Shown: positions 1 through 8,316, counted from the stretch's first letter. The stretch: DNA of 64,000 bases from Caldibacillus thermoamylovorans (GCF_000751775.1 NZ_CCRF01000010.1:1-64000); one strand, 5' to 3'. Translations and numbers: made by a program. The notes: generated from the letters alone by a model not told the origin.

Positions 1-213
1 AAGAACGTTTGTTTCCATAAAAATTTTTGACATTTAGTAAATGATAAATTATCTAATGCCTCTTCTTTAGCAACTTTTTAATTTTTTCCATTGGTTCCTT
101 TTTCATTGAAATTTTTTGCGCGCCACATGAGGAGAAAATATAGATAGAGTAAATTAATCCATTTAGGAAAAACTAATTATAAAACATTAAATTTATTTAC
201 AAGGTGAAAAAAA

Positions 214-995
214 TTGAACAACTATACGAATGACAACACCGCTAGACGCTATAAGGCTCATGTAAGCATTTTAGGAACTACTCAACTTCATTTACACAAT
301 CCCTACATTATTGCTTGGTGGTCGGCAGCATTCCCGGGTTTTGGTCATATGATTTTATCAAAATATCTTCGGGGATTTGCTTTATTTATCTGGGAAATAG
401 TTGTAAATATTGAAGCAAATATTAATTTATCCATGATTTATTCATTCCAGGGACATATTGACTTAGCTAAAGAAGTATTAAACCCTAGGTGGCTTCTCAT
501 GTATATTCCGGTTTATCTCTTTGGTATTTGGGACTGTTATCGAACCGCAGTGGACATGAATCGGGTATATCTCTTAGCGGAACAGGAGAATCACCGTTTT
601 AATTCATTTTCACTTGGAGCGCTTGAAATAAATTACTTAGATAAACGAAATCCGTTTTTGTCGATAATATGGTCACTATTTATACCAAGGCTTGGACAAC
701 TATATATTCACAAGATTTTAACTACTTTTTTATCATCATTGGATTAGTCGTTTTTTATTATTTTTCACATTTTCAAGAAGCTGTTTTGTTGTTGCTTTTA
801 GGAAAGGTTCAGGAGGCTACCTCTGTATTAAAACCTGAATGGCTTTTATTTCTCCCATCTCATTATGGTTTTGCCATGTATGATTCCTATGTTAATACGG
901 TTGAAAATAACAAACTTTTTGATAAAGAACTTAAAGATTACTTAAAAGAAAAATACCAGAATAACAATTTTCACATAAAAAAGATCAAAAAGTGA
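214..995 (+). pseudogene. TM2-like integral membrane protein, frameshifted
   Basis: Two overlapping reading frames (214-747 and 669-995) make one protein of about 260 residues if a single T is added to the six-T run at 726-731. The TTG start at 214 follows AAGGTGAAA. The protein holds two similar halves, each with an 'FPGFGH/IPRLGQ' type turn followed by hydrophobic segments, and 'LNPRW'/'LKPEW' motifs repeat in the two halves. The single-domain protein at 31557 carries the same PGFGQ signature. No function is known to me. The break may be a real mutation, slippage in the T run, or a sequencing error. Confidence 0.6.
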
Positions 996-999
996 AGTG

Positions 1000-1463
1000 A
1001 TGAATATGCAATTGTTTTCAACTTTTGAATGTAATCAATATGTGGAAATGGCAATTTCTACATTAGAGAAAAACGGAATTTTAAAAGAAAATATATTTGC
1101 TGTTCCGCTGGATAATCGGACTGAGGATCGAAAAGTTTTTGATACGATTCACCGTTCAGACGGCATATCATTTTTATCGATATAGGCGTTGCGATGGCAA
1201 CCGCTTTCTCGGTAATTGGTGCAAGTATCGGGTTTAAATTGACTTGGGGACCAATCTATTGGGGACTAATTAGTGCATTTGTAGGTTTTGTTCTTGGGTT
1301 CGTCATTCGATTATTTATTGAATTAATTTTAAAAAAGAGGAAAAGAGTCCGCAAAGGGAGGCACTCGCAAATCATTCTCATCATTGATTGTGAAGAGGCA
1401 AAAGCTGAGTTAGTTGAAAGTATTCTTTGGGACCATTTTGCGCTAGGTGTCGCAAAAATTTAG
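1000..1463 (+). pseudogene. membrane protein of unknown function, frameshifted
   Basis: The frames 997-1185 and 1194-1463 join into one protein of about 155 residues if one T is restored to the five-T run at 1171-1175, reading through 'SFFIDIGVAMATAF'. The N-terminal 45 residues look soluble and alpha/beta, the middle has two hydrophobic segments, and the C-terminus is soluble again after a basic KKRKRVRKGR stretch. The gene starts a few bases after the stop of the preceding gene, so the two probably form an operon. Both lost a T in a homopolymer. I do not recognise the family with certainty. Confidence 0.5.
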
Positions 1464-1550
1464 GATTTAACGGTCTTTTATCTCTTATTGAAATGAGGGG
1501 GTGAGTGACCATATTTTTATGCAATTTAAAACTATACATATCGTGGTCAA

Positions 1551-1695
1551 TTTATCCCACCTTACCGGAGAGTCAAGACCCTACCCCAATATTCTGGGTT
1601 TTCAAAGAAGGATAGGCGGAAGACGGGCTGCTCTAAAGGTTCGATCGGATAAACTAACCATCAGTGGGGATGAAGAAAATTACCACTAATGGAAG
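1551..1695 (+). repeat. dispersed hairpin element, copy 1
   Basis: The stretch begins TTTATCCCACCTTACCGG and ends in a hairpin (arms near 1660-1667 and 1682-1690, ATCAGTGG against CCACTAAT) with a GATGAAGAA loop. The same layout, a TTTATCCC(A/G)CCTTA start and an AGTGGGG...CCCCACT-type hairpin at the end, recurs at 63131-63255, and a shorter relative precedes the intron at 17981. Such structures resemble subterminal hairpins of IS200/IS605-type ends. No transposase is present. A 62-codon open frame over this copy is not credible. Confidence 0.5.
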
Positions 1696-1706
1696 TTCCA
1701 CTTTAT

Positions 1707-1774
1707 TATGTCCAAAGTTCTTGACATATTCATTCAGGTTGTTATAGAATATAAATGTCCAAAACTATAGACAT
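1707..1774 (+). promoter_or_regulatory. promoter and two operators of the XRE regulator gene
   Basis: TTGACA at 1721-1726 and TATAGA at 1743-1748 (16-bp gap; TAGAAT at 18 bp is an alternative) form a promoter. Two copies of an inverted repeat flank it: TATGTC (1707-1712) with GACATA (1723-1728), and ATGTC (1755-1759) with GACAT (1770-1774), each with a 10-bp spacer starting CAAA. The centres lie 47 bp apart. The first covers the -35 and the second ends just before the ribosome site, as expected for autorepression. Confidence 0.7.
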
Positions 1775-1785
1775 AGGTGATACGA

Positions 1786-1977
1786 TTGAAAAATAAAATA
1801 AAAGCAATACGGAAGAAACTTGGGATCACACAAGAACAGCTTGCCGAAGATTGTGGGGTAGTAAGACAAACGATAAACTGTATCGAGAATAATAAATATG
1901 ATCCTACATTGGAACTGGCATTTAAATTATCAAAAACACTAAATGTAAAGGTAGATGAATTGTTTATTTATGAGTAA
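1786..1977 (+). CDS. XRE-family helix-turn-helix regulator
   Basis: A 63-residue, single-domain Cro/CI-type regulator. It opens MKNKIKAIRKKLGITQEQLA and carries the recognition segment VVRQTINCIE, then the 'NKYDPTLELAFKLSKTLNVKVDELF' type tail seen in YozG-like small regulators. I chose the TTG at 1786 because AGGTGAT lies at the right distance; an in-frame GTG at 1777 sits inside that ribosome site. Paired operators upstream suggest autoregulation. Its last codons overlap the deformylase start, so the two genes are probably translated together. Confidence 0.85.
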   Translation: MKNKIKAIRKKLGITQEQLAEDCGVVRQTINCIENNKYDPTLELAFKLSKTLNVKVDELFIYE

Positions 1978-2545
1978 ATTTCGTCCAGAATATATAATTA
2001 CGATGAAAGATATTGTAAGGGAAGGCAATCCTATTCTAAATCAAGTAACAGAAGAAGTTACAATACCTCCTTCCGAGGAAGATAAAGAAACACTCATTTG
2101 TATGATGAATTTCTTGAAAAATAGCCAAGACCCTGTTCTGGTAAATAAGTATAAACTACGTGCAGGTGTAGGCTTATCGGCAAATCAGATTGGTTTGAAT
2201 AAGCGTATGTTTGTAGCTTTTTTAACGGATGAGAAAGGGATTCAACATGAATATACACTTATAAATCCGAAAATTATTAGCCATTCGGTATCGATGATTT
2301 ATTTGCCGCAAAGCGAAGGATGCCTCTCCGTTGATCGGGAAATTAAAGGGTTTGTTCCAAGATATGAGCGAATTAAAGTGAAAGGTTTTAATTTGGAGGG
2401 CGAGGAAATCGAATTAAAACTCAGTGGGTATCCTTCTATTGTTGTTCAGCATGAGATCGACCATCTAAATGGAATTATGTTTTATGATCGTATTAATAAA
2501 GAAAATCCATTCCAGTTACCGGAGAACTGTAAAAGTTTATACTGA
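1970..2545 (+). CDS. def: peptide deformylase (YkrB/DefB type)
   Basis: Removes the formyl group from the N-terminal methionine of new proteins in the cytosol. All three family motifs are present: GVGLSANQIG, EGCLSVD with the metal-binding Cys, and QHEIDHLNG with the two metal-binding His and catalytic Glu. The length and 'NSQDPVLVNKYKLRAGVG' insertion fit the long type 2 enzymes of Bacillus. The ATG at 1970 overlaps the XRE stop; the ATG at 2003 (MKDIVREGNPIL) aligns better with known N-termini and could be the true start. In motif 1, Asn (SANQIG) stands where Pro is more usual. Confidence 0.9.
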   Translation: MSKFRPEYIITMKDIVREGNPILNQVTEEVTIPPSEEDKETLICMMNFLKNSQDPVLVNKYKLRAGVGLSANQIGLNKRMFVAFLTDEKGIQHEYTLINPKIISHSVSMIYLPQSEGCLSVDREIKGFVPRYERIKVKGFNLEGEEIELKLSGYPSIVVQHEIDHLNGIMFYDRINKENPFQLPENCKSLY

Positions 2546-2550
2546 AATTT

Positions 2551-2990
2551 ATCCCAATCTCGTCACCAATTTTAGGTGGGGAACGGCCATTTATGACGAC
2601 GAAATCCAATCTCGTCACCAATTTGATGAGGGAAACGGCCAATTTTGACGACGAGGCCTGTTCTCGTCGCCATTTTGGGGCGAGAAACACTCAATTTTGA
2701 CGACGAAACGTATTCTCGTCACCATTTTGAGGGGGAAACGCCCAATATTGACGACGAACCCCATTCTCGTCGCCATTTTGGGGCGAGAAACACTCAATTT
2801 TGGCGACGAGAATCGCTCTCGTCACCAATTTTAGGTGGAAAACGGCCATTTATGACGACGAGACCCGTTCTCGTCGCCATTTTGATGTGAAAAACATTCA
2901 ATTTTGACGGTGAAACCCATTCTCACCGATATTTTTAGGCGCGGAACACTCATATTTGCCGATGAGCCCTTTCTCGCTAGTAATTTTAAT
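2551..2990 (+). repeat. 52-bp palindromic repeat array 1 (about 8 units)
   Basis: Tandem units of 51-52 bp begin 6 bp after the deformylase stop. Each unit has an inverted repeat built on GACGA(G/A) and CTCGTC around a 5-9-base loop, then a 26-27-base linker of the type ATTTTGAGG-N-GGAAACGC-CAATTTT. The last two units are degenerate (CTCACCG, TCGCTAG). The linkers are conserved, not unique, so this is not CRISPR. The orientation is the same as array 2 and opposite to array 3. Confidence 0.9.
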
Positions 2991-3100
2991 GCTCAAGGGG
3001 CTGTCCAAAAAGTAAACATCAAAAAGTAAACCTTTTATATAATCCAAATTGTATTAACCTAAAGTAGGCTGTCCGAAAGCAAATAGCAATTAAAAATAAC

Positions 3101-3130
3101 TTGAAATATCTTGCAGTTATATGTTATAGT
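3101..3130 (+). promoter_or_regulatory. promoter of the leader-peptide transcript
   Basis: TTGAAA at 3101-3106 and TATAGT at 3125-3130 are separated by 18 bp. The predicted transcript would begin about 27 bases before the leader-peptide start codon. Confidence 0.6.
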
Positions 3131-3163
3131 CTATTTATCTTTAAAGAAATGGAGGATTTCCTA

Positions 3164-3208
3164 GTGATTGATAGTATAAGACTACGTTACCAATCTTTGA
3201 ACCGTTAA
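3164..3208 (+). CDS. macrolide-type stalling leader peptide
   Basis: A 14-codon ORF with a strong GGAGG at 3151-3155 and a GTG start encodes MIDSIRLRYQSLNR. It can be aligned along its whole length with the ErmD leader peptide MTHSMRLRFPTLNQ, including the Arg-Leu-Arg at positions 6-8, the motif known to stall ribosomes carrying a macrolide. The ORF ends inside a perfect inverted repeat (3195-3202 with 3217-3224), so stalling would change RNA folding. The next gene is an MFS efflux pump. The peptide call is from direct translation; inducer and target are inference. Confidence 0.8.
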   Translation: MIDSIRLRYQSLNR

Positions 3209-3331
3209 TTGAATACGTTCAAAGGCTCTGCTTGTGTAGCCGGGTAAATGGGATTAGTCTGCCTATCGATAGGAAACCTTTATTTTGCGGATATTTGTAA
3301 AAAGTGGGGGACGGATCTGCCCTCTTTTTTT
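3195..3331 (+). promoter_or_regulatory. attenuator-like leader RNA with terminator
   Basis: CTTTGAAC (3195-3202) pairs perfectly with GTTCAAAG (3217-3224) across the leader-peptide stop. A perfect 12-bp palindrome CCTATCGATAGG lies at 3262-3273. The segment closes with GGGGG, a 9-base loop, CCCTC and seven T (3305-3330), which reads as an intrinsic terminator. This order fits transcription attenuation as in ermK/ermD leaders. Confidence 0.6.
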
Positions 3332-3483
3332 CTGTCTTCAAAAAATGTCCTGTTCAAAGGTTAACTAATAAACTGTAGGTCTGATGATTTGGCAAAGACT
3401 GGCCAAAAGGGTATATTCTATCCTTTTCTTTCGTGAAGGCAACAGTCAAATTGTGCAAAAACCAATATCCATTTACTTTCAAG

Positions 3484-3507
3484 CACAGGTGGGATGCCTG
3501 TGTTTTT
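3484..3507 (+). terminator. second hairpin terminator in the leader region
   Basis: CACAGG, a 7-base loop, CCTGTG and TTTTT. It lies between the first attenuator and the efflux gene, so it may be a second attenuation step or may end the short leader RNA. Confidence 0.65.
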
Positions 3508-3646
3508 CTGTTTTCATTCTATCTTGACCGACCACACCCTCAAGCAGTCGCGGTGCAGAAAAACTGATTCGGGACAAAGTTAAAGATGGCGTGTAAATTT
3601 CGTGATTTTAAAAAATATCAAAAGTATGTCTTTCTTTCTTGAAAAT

Positions 3647-3659
3647 GTTTACTGTAAAC
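3647..3659 (+). promoter_or_regulatory. palindromic operator-like site
   Basis: GTTTAC-T-GTAAAC is a perfect 6+6 palindrome about 90 bp ahead of the efflux gene start. It could bind a repressor of a second promoter; no regulator is encoded next to it. Confidence 0.35.
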
Positions 3660-3746
3660 TGAAAAGGGAAAATTTTACACCGTTATAAAAAGCTTTTTCT
3701 AATAGGGGAGAAAAAATTTTTAAAAAAAGAAATGGGTTGATAGTGG

Positions 3747-4982
3747 ATGAACAGCGCAACACATAATGATAAAAGCAATTGGTACAAGAATATTGTTCTC
3801 TTTTTAAGTAGCCAGGCGATCTCATTATTCGGCTCGTCCTTGGTTCAGTATGCCATGATGTGGTATATCACGTTATCAACAGAATCCGGTGTGATGATGA
3901 CGATTTATATCATTTGCGGTTTTATTCCAACATTTATTTTGTCGCCGGTAGCGGGTGTATGGGCTGATCGTTATAACAGAAAAATGCTGATTGTACTTTC
4001 AGATGGTCTCATTGCCCTAGCAACACTTATTCTAGCCATTCTCTTTTTAATGGGGTTTGATGATATTTGGTTGCTATTTTTAATGGCAGCAATTCGCGCT
4101 TTTGGGACCGGCATACAAACCCCGGCAGTCGGTGCGATTTTGCCGCAGATTGTTCCAAAAAATAAATTGACAAAAGTGAACGGAATCAATGGAAGTATTC
4201 AAGCTATTATTATGTTTGTATCACCATTGGTTAGTGCTGCTCTATTAGGAATGGCAACGATGGAAATTATCTTCTTTATTGATGTCGTAACAGCAGCCAT
4301 TGCGATTGGAACACTACTTATCTTTTTAAAGATTCCTTTACATGAAAAGGCCAAGGACAAACAAACAACAAGCTACTTAAGTGATTTTAAATTAGGTTTG
4401 CAATATGTGAATAGTCATGACTTTCTCAAGAAGTTCTTCTTGTTCTTTGCTCTCTTCATGGTATTAATGGCGCCGGCTTCCTTTTTAACGCCACTACAGG
4501 TTGCACGCAGTTTTGGTGATGATGTGTGGCGGCTAACTGCCATTGAAATTGTCTTTTCCATTGGTATGATGGCGGGTGGGGCAATCATTGCTTCGTGGGG
4601 AGGCTTTTCAAATAAAGTAAAGACAATGGGATTTGCTACAGTAATCATGGGCGTTTGTACATTCGCATTAGGAAGTGTTCCAAACTTTTGGATCTATTTA
4701 TTTTTCATGGGTGTATTCGGAGTGGCCATGCCTATTTTAAATACACCGGCTACCGTATTATTACAGGAAAAAATTGAAGAAGATTATTTAGGAAGAGTTT
4801 TCGGGGTGATGGGGATGATTTCAACTTCCATGATGCCAATTGGAATGCTGATATTCGGTCCGCTTGCCGACATGGTAAAAATTGAATGGCTACTGATTGG
4901 AACAGGAGCATTTATTATGTGTTTATCGCTATTATTAGTCAAGAACCATGTGCTAATTGAAGCGGGAAAATCAAGTGGGTGA
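3747..4982 (+). CDS. MFS drug efflux transporter, Mef-like
   Basis: A 411-residue, 12-helix major facilitator of the macrolide-efflux (MefA/E-like) group. It shows the early 'SQAISLFGSSLVQYAMMWYI' helix, the cytoplasmic loop 'GVWADRYNRKMLIVLSD' (the DR.NRK motif A), 'RAFGTGIQTPA' in helix 4, and the late 'EKIEEDYLGRVFG' motif found in Mef proteins. It would export drugs by proton antiport across the cytoplasmic membrane. The Arg-Leu-Arg leader peptide and attenuators upstream point to macrolide-class inducers. The ATG at 3747 has only a weak ribosome site. A strong bidirectional terminator follows. The substrate is inferred, not proven. Confidence 0.85.
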   Translation: MNSATHNDKSNWYKNIVLFLSSQAISLFGSSLVQYAMMWYITLSTESGVMMTIYIICGFIPTFILSPVAGVWADRYNRKMLIVLSDGLIALATLILAILFLMGFDDIWLLFLMAAIRAFGTGIQTPAVGAILPQIVPKNKLTKVNGINGSIQAIIMFVSPLVSAALLGMATMEIIFFIDVVTAAIAIGTLLIFLKIPLHEKAKDKQTTSYLSDFKLGLQYVNSHDFLKKFFLFFALFMVLMAPASFLTPLQVARSFGDDVWRLTAIEIVFSIGMMAGGAIIASWGGFSNKVKTMGFATVIMGVCTFALGSVPNFWIYLFFMGVFGVAMPILNTPATVLLQEKIEEDYLGRVFGVMGMISTSMMPIGMLIFGPLADMVKIEWLLIGTGAFIMCLSLLLVKNHVLIEAGKSSG

Positions 4983-5029
4983 ACAGGAGAGGCTGTCAGA
5001 GGAATCTCTGCAGGAAGGAAGCACACAGG

Positions 5030-5065
5030 ATAAAGAAAACTCGGCAATCGTCGAGTTTTCTTTAT
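5030..5065. terminator. bidirectional intrinsic terminator
   Basis: AAAGAAAACTCG (5032-5043) pairs perfectly with CGAGTTTTCTTT (5052-5063) around an 8-base loop, with A and T runs on both sides. It serves the efflux gene and could stop reverse-strand transcripts. Confidence 0.85.
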
Positions 5066-5179
5066 AAAAATAGGGTATTGCACGGTTGAGAATATAATAT
5101 TATCTTTGAACCTCATTGGCTATTGCCATCTCATCGGGATTTATAAAAAAACCGAGATCATTCGTGAAGTATGAGAGTT

Positions 5180-5680
5180 TCAGTTATTTTTTGGAGTATT
5201 TTGATGGATAAATGTTACATATTTAAAAAACAGCAATGTGAGGGATTGAATGAATAAATAGAATGTAAATGAATAGGTTGGCTTCCATCCTTTATAAATA
5301 AACACTTTGAAATAGGATGATAGCCATTCAAAGGCAGTTCCAAAAGTAGACCATATGACAATATAAACAGCAATCCAATATCCTTTTATACGAAGCCGGT
5401 CATAAAAATATACAAAAAAATAACCGGTGGGGGCAACTAATACATATGTGAAAATATCGAAAAGGTCATAGTATGGCGAATTCATAATATCGTATAAGTC
5501 TATCCTTGGCGTCGATAAAATATGATCCGCAAACCGCGCGATTGTCGAGGAAAAAAGCATAATAAGGATTGTGACGCTAAGAGGGAATCTTTTTGGTAGT
5601 AAATGGAGCACGGAAAAGGCGATGAACATACAAATTAGAACAAACCATTCATTGATATCAAAGGAGTTAGGAAGTTTCAT
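5180..5680 (-). CDS. CBO0543-family integral membrane protein
   Basis: About 166 residues with five predicted hydrophobic segments and the family signature 'YDLFDIFTYVLVAPTGYFFVYFYDRLRIKG' followed by 'FEWLSSYFKVFIYKGWKPTYSFTFY'. The start at 5680 overlaps the upstream gene's stop as TGATG and has AAGAGGGG upstream; a longer in-frame start at 5722 lies inside the upstream gene. The family is common in Bacillus, often in pairs, and its role is unknown. Confidence 0.7.
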   Translation of the reverse strand: MKLPNSFDINEWFVLICMFIAFSVLHLLPKRFPLSVTILIMLFSSTIARFADHILSTPRIDLYDIMNSPYYDLFDIFTYVLVAPTGYFFVYFYDRLRIKGYWIAVYIVIWSTFGTAFEWLSSYFKVFIYKGWKPTYSFTFYLFIQSLTLLFFKYVTFIHQNTPKNN

Positions 5681-6159
5681 CAGGTCTGGATCCCCTCTTT
5701 CTTTAAAATGGAACGAAACCATTGCTGGCAGAAATAAGTTGTCAATAGGATTCCAAAGAGTGAAATCAAGGTTTTTTGATAATTCCAGTTAATAAAGGTG
5801 ATGACTCCTAATTGAACAAATAGAAATTCTGCTGCCCAAAATATGAAAAACACAAAAACGCTTAAGACAATTTTTTTTAGTTTTGATTTTACACTGCAAA
5901 AGAGGTTTAGGTAGCCAATGCAAATAAGTGGTTCAAATATCAGTTCATAGAGCCTGAATAAGATTTCTAACTTCATGTCGCCTTCAATTTTAAAAGCACC
6001 CAAGTTAACACCAATAATCGAAAAATAGCTTGATAGGAGGAAGGCAAGTACAAAATAGTTGAAAATATTGACAATTATATGAAATTTTTTCTTGATGGAA
6101 AAAAATAAGATAAGGAAAATCAGGTATACATCAATGACAAATTCCATTGTTCTTTTCAT
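5680..6159 (-). CDS. CBO0543-family-like membrane protein
   Basis: A 159-residue hydrophobic protein with about four membrane segments and the motif 'LEILFRLYELIFEPLICIGYLNLF', a counterpart of the next gene. It is translationally coupled to that gene through a one-base overlap (TGATG). AAGGGA lies very close to the ATG at 6159, so the ATG at 6147 is also possible. No function can be assigned. Confidence 0.6.
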   Translation of the reverse strand: MKRTMEFVIDVYLIFLILFFSIKKKFHIIVNIFNYFVLAFLLSSYFSIIGVNLGAFKIEGDMKLEILFRLYELIFEPLICIGYLNLFCSVKSKLKKIVLSVFVFFIFWAAEFLFVQLGVITFINWNYQKTLISLFGILLTTYFCQQWFRSILKKEGIQT

Positions 6160-6346
6160 TCCCTTATAAAATGTTCTTTATGATTTCCGGTGGTTCGTTT
6201 AGATTTTTCGAGAATTGATCCAAAAAATTTTAATAAAGGATTTATTTTAGATAAAAAAGTTGGCTGAATAACCCGCCAAATACTATAAAGCTTATAGGGT
6301 ATTTTTTCATTTTTATTCCTATTTTATGCGGAAATAATCCGATAAC

Positions 6347-6664
6347 TTAGTTTTTATGTTTACTTTTGAACAGAAAGAAAAACCACCATATGAACAGGAA
6401 CAGATACCCTATAATTGAAAAAATAGCCCAACTAGCACCTTTTTGCAATTGACTTACTAAATGTTCAAATTCATTCATTTCTTCTGCTCTTCCAAGACTG
6501 TTAATGAAGGCAACTATTGGAATGGTCACAGTGAACACAATGGTTAGAAAGGGCAAAATCTTTCCTTTCTTTTTCACTATGCTGTATATCGCCGTTCCTA
6601 ATGTTGATAAGAGAAATAAGTAATATAATACCCAGAACCAATTTGGCAAAGTTTCCCAATACAT
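6347..6664 (-). CDS. small three-helix membrane protein
   Basis: About 105 residues. AAGGAGG lies 5 bases before the ATG at 6664 (MYWETLPNWFWVLYYLFLL), so I prefer this start to the longer frame from 6694. It has three hydrophobic segments and a basic end (FKSKHKN). It stands alone, facing away from the padR operon. The family is not recognised. Confidence 0.6.
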   Translation of the reverse strand: MYWETLPNWFWVLYYLFLLSTLGTAIYSIVKKKGKILPFLTIVFTVTIPIVAFINSLGRAEEMNEFEHLVSQLQKGASWAIFSIIGYLFLFIWWFFFLFKSKHKN

Positions 6665-6851
6665 AAATACCCTCCTTAAAAATTTCAAATTCATTTCTGT
6701 AAGCTCACTTTAACAGAAATATAACTTAACATAAATGTATATGACAAAAACAATAATCTATTAAAAAGGATCCATTACCTGTCCATGAATGATGAAGGAT
6801 TAATCAAATAACGAAAATGGAATATGAATGAAAAACGATTATTGATTATAC

Positions 6852-6951
6852 TTGACAGTCGTAGTACTATGGCTTACAATAATTAAAAAGGTGAGGAAAG
6901 AATACCTCGCCTAAAAAAAGCAAAAAACCTACGACAGCCGTAGTACTTTGA
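6852..6951 (+). promoter_or_regulatory. padR promoter with two operator-like direct repeats
   Basis: TTGACA (6852-6857) and TACAAT (6875-6880) are 17 bp apart. An 18-bp sequence, GACAGTCGTAGTACTATG at 6854-6871, overlaps the -35 and spacer and recurs with two changes (GACAGCCGTAGTACTTTG) at 6933-6950, between the promoter and the gene. Both copies centre on AGTACT. A GC hairpin (GGTGAGG/CCTCGCC, 6890-6911) lies between them. This fits PadR autoregulation. Confidence 0.6.
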
Positions 6952-6973
6952 TAAGCGAAAAGATGGTGAGAGT

Positions 6974-7309
6974 ATGGGAGGACAAATATCAAGTGATATG
7001 CTGCGCGGACACACGGATACAATTGTGTTAGCGAGTCTCTTGGATCGTGACCGCTACGGGTTTGAAATTTATAATCGTGTGTTGCAGAAAACCAATCATT
7101 TGTACGAATTAAAAGAAACAACACTTTATTCCAGTTACAAACGTCTTGAGAAAGAGGGTTACATCGAATCCTATTGGGGTGATGAAACACAAGGCGGTCG
7201 CAGAAAGTATTATCATATCACCGAGCGGGGGAGGGAACTATACCGGCAAAAACTCGAGGATTATGAGTTTACCAAGAAGATCTTGGAACGATTATTTATG
7301 GAGGTATAA
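6974..7309 (+). CDS. PadR-family transcriptional regulator
   Basis: A 111-residue winged-helix protein. The 'RDRYGFEIYNRVLQKT' segment and the 'LYSSYKRLEKEGYIESYWGDETQGGRRKYYHITERGRELY' recognition helix and wing are typical of PadR. The ATG at 6974 is preceded by GGTGAG. It lies 3 bp before its partner gene, in the usual PadR-HAAS arrangement, and the repeated 18-bp sites upstream suggest that it represses itself. Confidence 0.9.
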   Translation: MGGQISSDMLRGHTDTIVLASLLDRDRYGFEIYNRVLQKTNHLYELKETTLYSSYKRLEKEGYIESYWGDETQGGRRKYYHITERGRELYRQKLEDYEFTKKILERLFMEV

Positions 7310-7312
7310 ATT

Positions 7313-8188
7313 ATGGAACTAAAAGAATTTATTGATAAAGCATTTGAAAAATATGAAGAGTCACCGGAACTGATTGATTTTAAAGAGGAATTATTAACAA
7401 ATCTTCAAGATCGTTTGAAGAGTTTAGAAGCGAACGGAATCAAACGTACAGACGCATTAAGACAAATACAAATAGAATTTGCAGATATTAACAAAATTGC
7501 TGATGAAATGAGTTTAGAGAAAAAGAAAGAGGTATTTGAAATGCGATACATGTCATTGCGAAATTTTGTTACAAAGACACGTGCCGCCATTTATACCATT
7601 CTGGGCGTCCTTACTGTATTTGCAATCATTATTTCCTGCTTTAGTTATCTTTTTTTAGGCAAAGTTGATGCTGTAACAGGTGTTATGATGTTGTTTTTAG
7701 CCGTTCCTTTAGCAGGGTTTGTCTATATGGGCTTAACACAGGAAACAGCAACTCGCAACCCAATGCGACCAATGCGTGCCGCAATTTATGCTGTTGCAGT
7801 CTTTGTTTTCTTATTTGGAGTCATTCTTGTACCAATCGGCCCAATGTCAACATTCGGTGAAGCTAAATCATTAGAAGGTGCTTTAGCGGTTTTAATTCCT
7901 TTTGCCTTACCAAGTCTCGGTGTGATCACATTTTTAGTGATTACAGAACCCGAACATCGGAAGGCATGGGTATTAAAAGAAGCCGAAAAACAAAATGAAT
8001 GGGCAAAGAACTTTGAAACATCCGGTAATGCGCAAACGTTTGGCATCATGACGGCAGCGCTTTGGATTTTAGCGATTGGTGCCTTTATTCTTTTACTGAT
8101 TATGAAATTATGGGTTTTCAGCTGGATTCCATTTGTTGTAGCACTGGCTCTGATGATGGTCCTACTCGCATATTATATGAAAAAATAA
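7313..8188 (+). CDS. HAAS-domain membrane protein, PadR partner
   Basis: A 291-residue protein. Residues 1-75 form a charged helical domain ('FEKYEESPELIDFKEELLTNLQDRLKSL... GIKRTDALRQIQIEFADI') of the HAAS/permease-prefix kind that is habitually paired with PadR regulators. The rest holds six or so membrane helices in pairs, split by a soluble loop around residue 230. It probably senses or transmits a membrane signal to the PadR protein; the signal is unknown. A strong terminator follows. Confidence 0.75.
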   Translation: MELKEFIDKAFEKYEESPELIDFKEELLTNLQDRLKSLEANGIKRTDALRQIQIEFADINKIADEMSLEKKKEVFEMRYMSLRNFVTKTRAAIYTILGVLTVFAIIISCFSYLFLGKVDAVTGVMMLFLAVPLAGFVYMGLTQETATRNPMRPMRAAIYAVAVFVFLFGVILVPIGPMSTFGEAKSLEGALAVLIPFALPSLGVITFLVITEPEHRKAWVLKEAEKQNEWAKNFETSGNAQTFGIMTAALWILAIGAFILLLIMKLWVFSWIPFVVALALMMVLLAYYMKK

Positions 8189-8200
8189 AAAAACAAGCTG

Positions 8201-8237
8201 AAGGAAATGAATTTGTCTGAGATTCATTTCCTTTTTA
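8201..8237 (+). terminator. intrinsic terminator
   Basis: AAGGAAATGAAT (8201-8212) pairs with ATTCATTTCCTT (8222-8233) around a 9-base loop and runs into TTTTT. It ends the padR operon. Confidence 0.85.
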
Positions 8238-8316
8238 CACGTTAATATATAGAAAGCCTGCTGAAATTCGGCTGGATTATTGAAAAGGTATTTCTTATAT
8301 GCTATATTATGAACAT

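Noticed and set aside
1501-1689. 62-codon ORF from GTG 1501
   Set aside because: It covers the dispersed hairpin element. No ribosome site or protein-like composition, and the related copy at 63131 does not encode it.
6867-7190. 107-codon ORF on the reverse strand
   Set aside because: It is antisense to padR and its leader, without a ribosome site.
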